A stretch of 64,000 bases of DNA, taken from K189A clade bacterium. GTDB taxonomy: Bacteria > Pseudomonadota > Gammaproteobacteria > Pseudomonadales > Azotimanducaceae. The position numbers and the translations under genes were made by a program. Each line of letters starts with the position of its first letter. Position 1 is the first letter of the stretch. The notes under the pieces are model-generated. The model made no database searches, was not told the origin of the DNA, and worked only from the letters and a program-made list of their open reading frames with translations. This document shows positions 35,915-45,897 of the stretch, piece by piece. The stretch is taken from NCBI GenBank assembly GCA_902565895.1, contig CACFGV010000005.1:1-64000 (forward strand), given 5' to 3'.

Positions 35915-37453
35915 TTGAACGTAACAACACTCATGCGCCGCGCCGCGCAACACTACAGCACCCGTGAAGCAATCGTTTACAACGACCAACGCCTTACCTT
36001 TGCCGAGGCTTGGGCGCGTGGGGTGAAGTTAGCAAATGCTTTATTGGCCATGGGTTTACAACCAGGCGACCGTGTTGGCGTATTAGAAGACAACTCGGTG
36101 CAAGCGGCAGATTTCTTCCAGGCTGCGGCAATTGCGAATCTAGTACGGGTACCCTTGTACCCTCGCAATGGACGTTCTGCGCACCTGCATATGCTCGGCC
36201 ATACAGACTGTCGGGCGTTGCTGGTAAGTGCGGTGCACGCTCATGAAATTCAGGAGATCGGTGCTGACCTGCTGGGTTTAGAGCACGTTGTGGTGCGCGA
36301 CGACAGCTACGAAGAATGGCTTGCGCAGCAATCCGACGTTGATCCGGACGTTACGATTGAGCCCGACAACTATTTTATCATCCGCCACACCGGTGGCACC
36401 ACGGGGCTATCAAAAGGCGTCGCTTACACTCACAAAGCTTGGCTTGCCGCTGGGCGTGATTGGTTTTACACCTTCCCGCCGGTTGAACCTGGTGACAAGT
36501 GCCTGCACCTGGGTCCAATTTCACATGGCTCCGGATACCAGTACCTGCCGATCTGGTTGGCTGGGGGATGCAACGTCATGGTGGATCACTTTGAGACAAG
36601 TGAAACCTTGGCGCTGATGGAGCGTGAGCAGATCAACTTCTGTTTCATGGTGCCGACCATGGTGAATGCCGTGGTGCACGATGACCAGGCATGGGCTCGG
36701 GATTTTTCGGCATTGAAGTGTCTATTAGTTGCCGCAGCGCCAATACAAGATGCAACAGCACTGGCGGCACGCAAGCTATTTGGCGATGCCCTTTATCAGG
36801 GTTATGGCCAGACCGAGGTGCTGCCTATTTCGATGATGAATTCAGCACAGTGGTTTGCGTCGATCGAAGGGTCTAATCCCTTAAGAGCGTGTGGCTTAGC
36901 GTTGCCCTTTGCCGAAGTGCAAATCTGGGATGAGGAAAATAACCCGCTGCCAGCAAATGAGGTTGGCGAGATCGTTGCCCGCTCCGACGGCATGATGACG
37001 GAATTTTGGAACAATCCCGAGGCCACCGCAGAGCGTATGGTGGACGGTTGGATAAAAACCGGGGACCTCGGCAAGCTCGACGCCAATGGGTATCTGTATG
37101 TTGTAGATCGAGCGGACGACATGATTATTTCTGGCGGCTTTAATATTTGGCCGGCAGAACTGGAAAACGCACTTGCCGGACATCCGGATGTCATCGAAGT
37201 CGCAGTATTCGGCGTACCGCATGAGCATTGGGGTGAAACGCCTCACGCGGTTTGTGTCGTCAAAGCCGAGTCTGCGGTGACGGAAGACGAACTGATTGAC
37301 CTGGTGAGTAACGACCTAGGTTCATACAAGAAGCCAGGTAGCCTTGTACTGACCACTGAGCCGCTGCCCAAAAGTCCGGTTGGCAAAATCAAACGTAAGG
37401 ATTTGCGCGAACCGTTCTGGGCAGGTCGGGATCGGCGAGTGGCTGGAAGCTAA
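35915..37453 (+). CDS. AMP-forming acyl-CoA synthetase
   Basis: This ANL-superfamily ligase of 512 residues activates a carboxylic acid as its CoA ester through an acyl-adenylate. Motif A is RHTGGTTGLSKGV, the A5 region is YQGYGQTEVLP, A7 is KTGDLG, A8 is VDRADDMIISGGFNIWP and the C-terminal catalytic Lys lies in KSPVGKIKRKDLR. The first codon is TTG: AGGGGA stands five bases before it, supporting this start over ATG 35933. The gene is divergent from PhyH and shares the block with acyl-CoA dehydrogenase and Rieske oxygenase. Chain length or aromatic specificity is unknown. Confidence 0.9.
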   Translation: MNVTTLMRRAAQHYSTREAIVYNDQRLTFAEAWARGVKLANALLAMGLQPGDRVGVLEDNSVQAADFFQAAAIANLVRVPLYPRNGRSAHLHMLGHTDCRALLVSAVHAHEIQEIGADLLGLEHVVVRDDSYEEWLAQQSDVDPDVTIEPDNYFIIRHTGGTTGLSKGVAYTHKAWLAAGRDWFYTFPPVEPGDKCLHLGPISHGSGYQYLPIWLAGGCNVMVDHFETSETLALMEREQINFCFMVPTMVNAVVHDDQAWARDFSALKCLLVAAAPIQDATALAARKLFGDALYQGYGQTEVLPISMMNSAQWFASIEGSNPLRACGLALPFAEVQIWDEENNPLPANEVGEIVARSDGMMTEFWNNPEATAERMVDGWIKTGDLGKLDANGYLYVVDRADDMIISGGFNIWPAELENALAGHPDVIEVAVFGVPHEHWGETPHAVCVVKAESAVTEDELIDLVSNDLGSYKKPGSLVLTTEPLPKSPVGKIKRKDLREPFWAGRDRRVAGS

Positions 37454-37664
37454 TAATCTTTCTCAGGTCTTGCCTCGTCACCAGTTTGTGAGACTTACAG
37501 AACGACAAAAGAACTCATGTGCGTAACCAGATACTTGAGTAGCAGAGACAGTTCCAAAGGGTTTAAACCCCAGCGATCTCTAACATCACAGACTTGTAGA
37601 ATTTGCCCCATCGGGCGATATTTTCAGTGAGGGAAATACAGAGGCTTGATGCCAGAGGGAGCGG

Positions 37665-38321
37665 ATGAGAACGGTCTTAGGTTACGGCGTGCTTGGACTA
37701 TTCTTGATAATCATTGGCTTGTTGGTGTTTCTCACGCTCTGGCCGCGCCCAACAGATACGACAGAGCCGTGGGTATTCGGTAACGACGGTGCTGAGTTGA
37801 ACTACTGTGCGCCGGTTGAACTAGATGGCCAAGGTCCAGCTGCGGATGAGATCCCGAAGGCCTACACGCCAGATTGCGGTTTTTCGCAAATGCCCATGCC
37901 TATATTGCTCAATTGTCGGGAGCCAATCACGCCAGGCATCCCAGATATGCGAGGCCTGTGGCTCGCTAAGTCAGGATTTATCGGCCACATAGAAAGAATC
38001 GAACAGTGCGGCAATAGAATGGTCGTGACAACTGCTGGGTTAATCCATGACTTCCGCATTGATGGCACGCTAAAAAACGGGGCAAGAGACATACAAAGCT
38101 ACTGCACTAACCTAGCAAGTGCCATCAAAGTCGACGACGACGGCAAGATAATCTTTAGGCTATTCAATGTATTCGACACAGTAAGTCGGCATCTTGATCG
38201 CGGCGACCTAATCTTCACATTCGTCGATGGAAAACAAACTCGAATGCAGCGAGCCTGCACGCTGCCAGAGGAGTCCAGGGGTATGTATGAAGCAGGATTC
38301 GAATACACCCCAGCCTCGTAA
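37665..38321 (+). CDS. Unknown membrane-anchored periplasmic protein
   Basis: I do not recognise this 218-residue protein. It has one N-terminal membrane helix (residues 5-27, GYGVLGLFLIIIGLLVFLTLW) followed by a soluble domain with eight cysteines (in NYCAP, PDCGF, LNCREP, EQCGN, SYCTN, RACTL and others), consistent with disulfide bonds outside the cytoplasm. The segment PDMRGLWLAKSGFIGHIERIEQCGNRMVV suggests a small beta-barrel ligand fold. It lies 211 bases after the acyl-CoA ligase and before the Rieske gene. The coding call is supported by the clean helix and a full-length frame. Confidence 0.6.
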   Translation: MRTVLGYGVLGLFLIIIGLLVFLTLWPRPTDTTEPWVFGNDGAELNYCAPVELDGQGPAADEIPKAYTPDCGFSQMPMPILLNCREPITPGIPDMRGLWLAKSGFIGHIERIEQCGNRMVVTTAGLIHDFRIDGTLKNGARDIQSYCTNLASAIKVDDDGKIIFRLFNVFDTVSRHLDRGDLIFTFVDGKQTRMQRACTLPEESRGMYEAGFEYTPAS

Positions 38322-38634
38322 GAAACCTGTTGTAGAGCGCGCGCCTAGGTGTATTTGGATGGCGGTTTACTGGGCCGTGGACGTTAGGAAGGACTGGCGA
38401 AGAGATAAGCAGAGAAGGGTACGGAAAAGAGGGTGTGCTGCCGAGTGCCAAGCCGCTTGAGTCGAGGCCAAGTTAATCAAGCACTAGTCAAGGTGTCACT
38501 GTGGAGCTGCCTGCTATAGTGATCCGGAGGATCTATTAGAAAAACTAAAACGCCTTAAATTGGCTCACTGCAAAATTAAGGGAGCGCGATTGCTCTATAA
38601 ATACCCGCTGCCCAGAGACACAAGGTTGAACAAC
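38322..38634. other. Intergenic region, 313 bases
   Basis: No gene, RNA or strong hairpin is visible between the unknown membrane-anchored protein and the Rieske gene. The frame upstream of the Rieske ATG stays open to 38560, but that part has no family match. Confidence 0.35.
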
Positions 38635-39801
38635 ATGCGAAACGACGCTGAACTCCTAGACCACATACTTGCTCACATTGACAACGGCACTACAGATCTT
38701 GGCGAGGACGAGTGGTTGGAGCCAGTTGAGAATTATGCGTCACAGGCACGCTTCGATGCTGAGCGGTGCCTTCTGCGACGACTACCCGTACCGTTTTGTC
38801 CAGTTGCCGCGCTTCCAGAGACGGGATCTTATGTGGCGCGAAATTCGGCAGGGGTACCGATTGTTGTTGTTAGAGATGACAAAGGCACGATTCGCGCCTT
38901 TCGTAATGCTTGCCGGCATCGTGGTATGAAATTAGCCGATGGCAACGGATGTACGAAAATCTTTCGTTGTAACTATCATGGTTGGGCTTACCGACTTGAT
39001 GGTAGGCTGGAATATGTGCCTCATGAGCATGGGTTCCCAGAGCTTGATAAGGAAAGCAACGGTTTGGTGCCCGTGCACGCGGTCGAAGTCCAGAGCGGAT
39101 TGGTGTTCGTCACCCAGGACGAACCCATAGGTCTTGGTGCGTTAGAGTCCTTGCCGCATCTTTTAACCGATGATCAAGTGGTTTTTGACTCGAACGAAAG
39201 AGTGGAGGAGGTTAACTGGAAGTTGACAGCTGAGGCCACGCTTGAGGGCTATCACATTAAGCCTACTCATCCCGAGTCGTTTTTCCCCTACGGATACGAC
39301 AACTTGAACGTAGTTGAAATGCAGGGTCCAAATACTCGTATTTGTTTTCCCTTTAGGCGTATTGAAAAGTTACGAGATGCGCCCCGGGATCAGGTTTCGC
39401 TTGATCGAATGGTGACGTTGGTTAATCGCATTTTTCCGTTCACCTCAGTTACGCGTCTTTCCCAACACTACGCACTTAGCTTTGCGGAGCCTGAGTCGCC
39501 CACGCGCACCCGATACTTTAATTATCGGTTGACGATGCCAACTGTTGACGGCAAGGAGCCTTCAGCTGAGGCCTTAGCGCGAGCAAAAAAAGACGTAGCT
39601 TTTCTAGCTGATACTGGCGACAAAGAAGATGCAAAGGTCGTCAGCGATATTCAAGCGGCGATAAGCTCTGGTGCCAATACGCATTATCGGTTCGGTCGGT
39701 TCGAATCGGCGATTGGTCATCTACACAAGAATTTGGCTTTGTACTTGGCGCGGTTAGAAAAGCACGAAGGAAGCGTTGTCGAGCAAAACAATAGAACCTA
39801 G
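38635..39801 (+). CDS. Rieske [2Fe-2S] aromatic-ring-hydroxylating oxygenase, alpha subunit
   Basis: The 388-residue protein has an N-terminal Rieske domain with C93-x-H95 and C112-x2-H115 (ACRHRGMKL, RCNYHGWAY) and a catalytic domain whose mononuclear iron ligands include His207 and His212 (EGYHIKPTHPE) and probably a later acidic residue. Such alpha subunits hydroxylate or demethylate aromatic compounds, sterols, carnitine or betaines, using a separate reductase; no reductase or beta subunit gene lies nearby. ATG 38635 is chosen over an upstream extension because it starts the conserved helix region. Its closest substrate group cannot be inferred. Confidence 0.85.
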   Translation: MRNDAELLDHILAHIDNGTTDLGEDEWLEPVENYASQARFDAERCLLRRLPVPFCPVAALPETGSYVARNSAGVPIVVVRDDKGTIRAFRNACRHRGMKLADGNGCTKIFRCNYHGWAYRLDGRLEYVPHEHGFPELDKESNGLVPVHAVEVQSGLVFVTQDEPIGLGALESLPHLLTDDQVVFDSNERVEEVNWKLTAEATLEGYHIKPTHPESFFPYGYDNLNVVEMQGPNTRICFPFRRIEKLRDAPRDQVSLDRMVTLVNRIFPFTSVTRLSQHYALSFAEPESPTRTRYFNYRLTMPTVDGKEPSAEALARAKKDVAFLADTGDKEDAKVVSDIQAAISSGANTHYRFGRFESAIGHLHKNLALYLARLEKHEGSVVEQNNRT

Positions 39802-40036
39802 CTGCCAAAGAGCTCAACAGTTTTTCATCTTTCACGGCCTAACGAAGCAGTTTGACGCAGCCTTTGTCTCTTTTGAGGTATCAATTGGTCGTAGCTCCCT
39901 GCTATGCCAAGTGCACAACGTCTTATGTCGCCGGTAACCCACGAGTAACCCAGGTAGCGGAAGCGTCGAAGAGTTTGATTTGACCGGGCGGAGAGTTAGG
40001 TAAAGGGGTTGTTTTAAATAGATTAAAATCGATTCT
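39802..40036. other. Intergenic region between Rieske gene and repeats
   Basis: No supported gene is present. Together with the repeats it forms a gene-free stretch of 444 bases before the tRNA. No insertion sequence ends or integrase gene could be recognised. Confidence 0.35.
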
Positions 40037-40253
40037 CTGGATCGGACACGAAGCGACGCAGTGTTTCGGGGTGGCGTTGGTTTGTGAAGAACGAGACGTT
40101 AGTCGAGTTCTTCTAAAACGTCGCTTTAGCGACATAATGGTACGTGGGATCGGACACGAAGCGACGCAGTGTTTCGAGGTGGCGTTGGTTTGTGAAGAGC
40201 GAAACGTTAGTCGAGTTCTTCTAAAACGTCGCTTTAGCGACGTTATGGTACCC
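40037..40253 (-). repeat. Two 108-bp tandem copies derived from the tRNA-Leu 3' end
   Basis: Units begin at about 40039 and 40147, and the real tRNA continues the same register at about 40254, so the period is 108. The two copies differ at roughly seven positions. Each carries a decayed T-arm region of the tRNA (GTCGG changed so the T-stem no longer pairs), then unrelated filler, then the AACGTCGC hairpin; the junction of copies 1 and 2 still shows a CCA-like TGGTAC. They look like tandem duplications of tRNA 3' end plus terminator. The frames open across them are by-products of the repeats. Confidence 0.8.
40221..40244 (-). terminator. Intrinsic terminator of tRNA-Leu
   Basis: On the minus strand a perfect 8-bp stem (AACGTCGC with TAAA loop, 40244-40225) lies just after the encoded CCA and runs into TTTT. 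It is repeated in slightly mutated form about 108 bases further downstream, inside the other repeat copy. Confidence 0.75.
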
Positions 40254-40332
40254 GGGGTCGGACTCGAACCGACACAGTGTTTCCACCGGGGGATTTTGAA
40301 TCCCCTGCGTCTACCAATTTCGCCACCCGGGC
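40246..40332 (-). tRNA. tRNA-Leu (anticodon CAA)
   Basis: The minus strand folds as a class II tRNA of 87 nt. The acceptor stem pairs GCCCGGG with CCCGGGT (one G-U), the discriminator is A and CCA is encoded. The D-arm has GGTAGACG, the anticodon stem GGGGA/TCCCC holds loop TTCAAAA with CAA at 34-36, a variable arm GGTGGAAACACT follows, and the T-arm GTCGG-TTCGAGT-CCGAC is perfect. It reads UUG codons. The gene stands alone, divergent from queA. Confidence 0.96.
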
Positions 40333-40357
40333 AGGGTTCACTTTTGCGAAGGCGAGC

Positions 40358-40386
40358 ATTCTGCCGAAGCCCCCGACGAGTTACAA
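40358..40386 (-). promoter_or_regulatory. Candidate sigma70 promoter for tRNA-Leu
   Basis: On the minus strand TTGTAA (40386-40381) and CAGAAT (40363-40358) are separated by exactly 17 bases, each matching consensus at 4/6. A G/C-rich stretch (GCTCGCC) follows the -10 box, as in stringently controlled stable-RNA promoters. The leader to the mature 5' end would be about 18 bases. Confidence 0.5.
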
Positions 40387-40387
40387 T
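40382..40387 (+). promoter_or_regulatory. Candidate -10 box of the queA-secF operon
   Basis: TACAAT (5/6 match) on the plus strand overlaps the -35 box of the tRNA-Leu promoter on the other strand. The matching -35 region (TTCTGC, 17 bases upstream) is weak. Transcription would begin near 40394, about 26 bases before queA. Confidence 0.4.
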
Positions 40388-40419
40388 AGCGCCCTTCCTG
40401 CCTTTGGTCGGTAAAGCCA

Positions 40420-41466
40420 ATGCTATTGTCAGACTTTGATTACGAGTTACCGCAGCGACTCATTGCTCAGCATCCGTCGCAGGAGCGGTCAGCCTCGCGG
40501 CTAATGCATGTGCATTCCCAGGGGATCGAGCACCTCATGTTTTCTCAACTTAAGCAGTTATTCCTTCCTGGGGACTTATTGGTGCTCAACAACACAAAGG
40601 TCGTAAAGGCTCGCTTGCGCGGCGTTAAAGATACAGGTGGTGCTGCCGAGGTGTTGTTAGAGCGGGTTCTCGCAGACGAACCAGATCGCGCGAATCTGGC
40701 CTTGTGTCAGGTCAGGGTCAGTAAACCTTTGCAGTCCGGACGACGTTTGTTGTTCGCGCAGGCTTCAGTGCTTTGTTTAGGACGCGAGGGCGAGTTTTAC
40801 GTGTTGCAGTTCCCGCAACCCGTTTTTGAATTCTTAGAAAACTTTGGTGAGTTGCCGCTGCCGCCCTACATAGAGCGAGACGAAACCGCTGCTGATAACC
40901 TCCAGGACTTAGAGCGTTACCAAACTGTATTCGCGTCAGTGCCAGGCGCTGTGGCTGCGCCTACTGCGGGGCTGCACTTTACCGAAGATTTGATCGGACA
41001 ATTGCAGGCCCAAGGAGTGGCGTCTACTTACATTACCCTGCACATAGGGGCGGGTACTTTTCAGCCTGTCCGTGTAGATGATGTATCGCAACATCAGATG
41101 CATTTAGAGCATTATGAAATTCCTCACCAGACCATTGCCGAAGTGAAGAATACGCAACAAGAGGGTGGGCGAATTATTGCTGTGGGTACTACGGTTGTGC
41201 GGGCCCTTGAAAGTTCGGCTTTAGCAACCGGGCAGATTCAGGCCGGAGCAGGTGAGTCGCGATTGTTTATTACGCCGGGTTTTGAATTCAAAGTAGTGCA
41301 AGGACTGATTACAAACTTCCACTTGCCGCGTTCCACCTTGTTAATGTTAGTCAGTGCTTTTGCTGGCATAAAAACAATCCGCGATGCCTATGCTGCGGCG
41401 ATAGAACGGGAGTACCGCTTTTTTAGTTTCGGCGACGCTATGTTCATTGACAAACAGGGAGTCTAA
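40420..41466 (+). CDS. queA: S-adenosylmethionine:tRNA ribosyltransferase-isomerase
   Basis: QueA transfers the ribosyl part of SAM to 7-aminomethyl-7-deazaguanine in tRNA, forming epoxyqueuosine. The start LSDFDYELPQRLIAQHPSQERSASRL and the blocks AAPTAGLHFTEDL, HIGAGTFQPV and NFHLPRSTLLMLVSAFAG are all typical, and the 348-residue length matches. It heads the conserved queA-tgt-yajC-secD-secF operon, 32 bases before tgt. queG is not in the window. Confidence 0.97.
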   Translation: MLLSDFDYELPQRLIAQHPSQERSASRLMHVHSQGIEHLMFSQLKQLFLPGDLLVLNNTKVVKARLRGVKDTGGAAEVLLERVLADEPDRANLALCQVRVSKPLQSGRRLLFAQASVLCLGREGEFYVLQFPQPVFEFLENFGELPLPPYIERDETAADNLQDLERYQTVFASVPGAVAAPTAGLHFTEDLIGQLQAQGVASTYITLHIGAGTFQPVRVDDVSQHQMHLEHYEIPHQTIAEVKNTQQEGGRIIAVGTTVVRALESSALATGQIQAGAGESRLFITPGFEFKVVQGLITNFHLPRSTLLMLVSAFAGIKTIRDAYAAAIEREYRFFSFGDAMFIDKQGV

Positions 41467-41489
41467 GTAGTGCCTCATGTAATGACTAA

Positions 41490-42951
<1,462 letters not shown>

Positions 42952-43031
42952 GTTGTGCGCGCAGAGTCGGACGGCCCCAATCCCTGGGCAACGCGCTTCT
43001 CTTTTCTTCTTTGAATATCGGCGAATTGTAA

Positions 43032-44963
43032 ATGGCTGAACTTCCCCCAGACGGCACACCATTACTTGGCGTGCCTCGTCGTAGCAGCGCACCACTCAAT
43101 TCATTTGCGTCGTGGCAATATGTGTTGATATTCACAGTTTTGCTGATCGGTACTCTTTACGCCGCACCCAATGTCTTTCAGCCAGATCCTGCGATACAAG
43201 TTCGTAGTCTGGATCAGCGCGTAGATTTCGACCCTCAATCCAATGCGGCTGATCAGGCTTTATTGGCACGACTGCAAACGCTGCTCAATGAGTCAGGCAT
43301 TGCGATCAAGGGTGCTGACATTGAGGCTGATTCGCTGGTCATCCGCGTATATTCTGACGCGGCGCAACTGCGAGCGCAGCAGGTGGCGAACGCGGCGCTC
43401 AATGCTAACGGGTTGAATTACGTGGTGGCGTTAGCGAGCGCCAGTACTACGCCGGAGTGGTTGCAAAACATCGGTGGCGAACCGATGAACCTAGGCTTGG
43501 ACCTATTTGGTGGCTCGCATTTCCTGCTGCAAGTAAATATGGATGAGTACTTAGACCGGGTGATCAAAAATACCGCGCAGAGTATGCGCGATACCCTCAT
43601 CGATGAGCGTATTCGATTCTCGCCAGGTCGAGATTGGGTGGTCGATGACGCCATTGAAATCGCTTTTCGTGATGCCACCAGTCGCGATGAAGCGGAAGAC
43701 GCATTGAGTGATTTTCAAGACTTCCAGGTGTTTCGCAGCGATGTTGATAATAAGCCTGGGTTAAGATTCGTCTCGACCGATGAAAAAATTCGTGCACTCG
43801 AGGATCGAGCGATCAGTCAAAACCTGACCAGTTTGCGTAATCGCGTGAACGAACTCGGAGTCTCGGAACCCCAGGTGCAACGGTTGGGCCGGGCGCGCAT
43901 TGTAGTGGACTTGCCAGGCATCCAGGACAGCGCTCGCGCGAAAGAGATCCTCAACAAGTTTGCTAATCTGGAATTTCGCCTTGAGGCGCTGCCGAACGCG
44001 CGTCGCTCGCAGATAGAGACATACCCTTATAACGGCCGCAACCAAGACATCATGCGGCGCAATATCGTGACCGGCAATAATGTTCAGGACGCCAAACAGT
44101 CTTACGATCCTGAGACCGGGCAACCCCAGGTCAACATCGAATTGGATAATGATGGCGGTCGACGAATGAACGCTATCACCAAGGACAATGTGGGTCGCGC
44201 CATGGCGATTCTGTTCATTGAACAAAAGCCGCGAGTGCGCAAGACCGAGGTAGACGGCGAGACCGTAGAAGAGTTTTTTACCGAAGAAGATCGGCGCCTG
44301 ATCAGTGTCGCAACAATTCAGTCGGCATTAGGCTTTAGTTTTCGAATCACTGGTCTGAGTTTGCGCGAGGCACAAGACTTAGCGCTGTTGCTTCGCGCGG
44401 GAGCGTTAGCCGCACCTATGTATATCGTCGAGGAGCGTACCGTCGGTGCGCAACTGGGGGATGAAAACATTCAGCGTGGCTGGCAGTCGGTCAGCATCGG
44501 CTTTGTATTGGTGCTGATTTTTATGTTGGTGTACTACCGGTGGTTTGGGCTCGCGGCAAATGTGGCACTGACAACGAACTTAGTATTGCTGGTAGCCATC
44601 ATGTCGGTTTTGGGTGCTACCTTAACGCTACCGGGAATTGCCGGAATCGTTCTGACGGTGGGCATGGCGGTGGACGCCAACGTGTTGATTTTTTCCAGGA
44701 TACGCGAAGAACTTAAAATCCACCCACCCCAACGGGCAATTCAAGCCGGCTTCGACCGCGCGCTACTGACCATTACCGATGCCAACGTCACAACGTTCTT
44801 TGTTGCGATTATTTTGCTGTCCATTGGCAGTGGGCCAGTGCGAGGTTTCGCCGTGACCTTAGCTGTTGGCATTGTAACGTCGATGTTCACCGCGATTCTG
44901 GTAACCCGCGCTTTAGTTAACTTGATGTTCGGTGGCCGCAAGGTGGAGTCCTTGAAGATATGA
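43032..44963 (+). CDS. secD: Protein translocase subunit SecD
   Basis: SecD with SecF uses proton motive force to pull secreted proteins from the SecYEG channel. The 643-residue protein has an N-terminal membrane helix (WQYVLIFTVLLIGTLYAAPN), a large periplasmic P1 domain containing the motif GEPMNLGLDLFGGSHFLLQV and a C-terminal block of five membrane helices with VGMAVDANVLIFSRIREEL. Length is a little over that of E. coli SecD (615). The first ~25 residues before the helix are longer than usual. secF overlaps its stop by four bases. Confidence 0.96.
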   Translation: MAELPPDGTPLLGVPRRSSAPLNSFASWQYVLIFTVLLIGTLYAAPNVFQPDPAIQVRSLDQRVDFDPQSNAADQALLARLQTLLNESGIAIKGADIEADSLVIRVYSDAAQLRAQQVANAALNANGLNYVVALASASTTPEWLQNIGGEPMNLGLDLFGGSHFLLQVNMDEYLDRVIKNTAQSMRDTLIDERIRFSPGRDWVVDDAIEIAFRDATSRDEAEDALSDFQDFQVFRSDVDNKPGLRFVSTDEKIRALEDRAISQNLTSLRNRVNELGVSEPQVQRLGRARIVVDLPGIQDSARAKEILNKFANLEFRLEALPNARRSQIETYPYNGRNQDIMRRNIVTGNNVQDAKQSYDPETGQPQVNIELDNDGGRRMNAITKDNVGRAMAILFIEQKPRVRKTEVDGETVEEFFTEEDRRLISVATIQSALGFSFRITGLSLREAQDLALLLRAGALAAPMYIVEERTVGAQLGDENIQRGWQSVSIGFVLVLIFMLVYYRWFGLAANVALTTNLVLLVAIMSVLGATLTLPGIAGIVLTVGMAVDANVLIFSRIREELKIHPPQRAIQAGFDRALLTITDANVTTFFVAIILLSIGSGPVRGFAVTLAVGIVTSMFTAILVTRALVNLMFGGRKVESLKI

Positions 44964-45889
44964 AGGATCTGCAAATCGATTTTATGGGCAAGCGCAAATA
45001 CGCGCTGGTACTGTCGGCTGCCTTATTGGTAACGGCCCTTTTGTCTTTAGGATCCAAAGGACTAAACATGGGCCTAGACTTCACTGGCGGTTCGCTTTTA
45101 GAAGTCGGCTTTACTGAAGAAGTTGACCCCGAAGAAGTACGCAATTTTTTGCAAGGGGCGGGGTTCAATAACGGTACTGTGCAGTATTTTGGCACTAACC
45201 GTGATTTGTTGATTCGCATGCCTCCCCAACCTGATGCCAATCAGTCGAGCCTTGGTGATGAAATTTTTGCGGCACTTAAGAGCCAATACCCTGAGGGCGA
45301 ACTGCGCCAATCCAACTACGTAGGCCCGGCGGTGGGCGATGAGTTGACCGAAGACGGCGGCTTAGCACTGCTGACCGCGTTAATCGTGGTCATGATTTAC
45401 ATTTTGTTCCGCTTCACTAAGCAGTTTTCAGTTGGTGCGGTGGTGGCGCTGACTCACGACGTGCTGGTGGTCTTGGGGCTGTTCTCGATTTTTCAGTGGA
45501 CCTTTGATTTGACCGTGCTTGCGGCATTGCTGGCGGTTATTGGATATTCCCTCAACGATACTATCGTGGTGAGTGATCGTATTCGCGAGAACTTTCGCAA
45601 GCTCCGCAAGTCGTCACCGGTAGAAACCATCAACCAGTCTTTGAATCAAACTCTCGGGCGTACCTTGGTGACGTCATTAACCACATTGTTTGTCTTGTTG
45701 GCGCTGTTGTTTACCGGCGGTGAGGTAATTCGCGGTTTCGCTTTAGCGTTGTCGATCGGTGTACTGGTAGGTACCTATTCGTCGATCTATGTTGCCGCCA
45801 CCACGCTGTTGGCCATGAACATCAGCCGAGAAGATCTACTGGTGCCAGAGCCAGATGATGACGCAAACCCAGACGGCAGTTATCCATAA
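44960..45889 (+). CDS. secF: Protein translocase subunit SecF
   Basis: SecF is the partner of SecD. The 309-residue protein has one N-terminal helix, the conserved GLDFTGGSLLEVGF at the start of the small periplasmic domain and a five-helix C-terminal block with GYSLNDTIVVSDRIRENFR. The ATG overlaps the secD stop (ATGA), the usual coupling. It ends the operon and converges on suhB with only eight bases between stop codons. Confidence 0.96.
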   Translation: MKDLQIDFMGKRKYALVLSAALLVTALLSLGSKGLNMGLDFTGGSLLEVGFTEEVDPEEVRNFLQGAGFNNGTVQYFGTNRDLLIRMPPQPDANQSSLGDEIFAALKSQYPEGELRQSNYVGPAVGDELTEDGGLALLTALIVVMIYILFRFTKQFSVGAVVALTHDVLVVLGLFSIFQWTFDLTVLAALLAVIGYSLNDTIVVSDRIRENFRKLRKSSPVETINQSLNQTLGRTLVTSLTTLFVLLALLFTGGEVIRGFALALSIGVLVGTYSSIYVAATTLLAMNISREDLLVPEPDDDANPDGSYP

Positions 45890-45897
45890 CGGAAGAC

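Noticed and set aside
38227-38460. Short plus-strand frame overlapping the end of the unknown anchored protein
   Set aside because: It is basic, without motif or ribosome site, and half of it lies inside the better-supported gene.
40037-40253. CRISPR-like repeat array
   Set aside because: Only two copies exist, without unique spacers, and they derive from the neighbouring tRNA gene.
39923-40439. Open frames on both strands across the tRNA-Leu and its repeats
   Set aside because: They arise because the 108-bp repeat length is a multiple of three, so the peptide repeats too; one frame runs through the tRNA.
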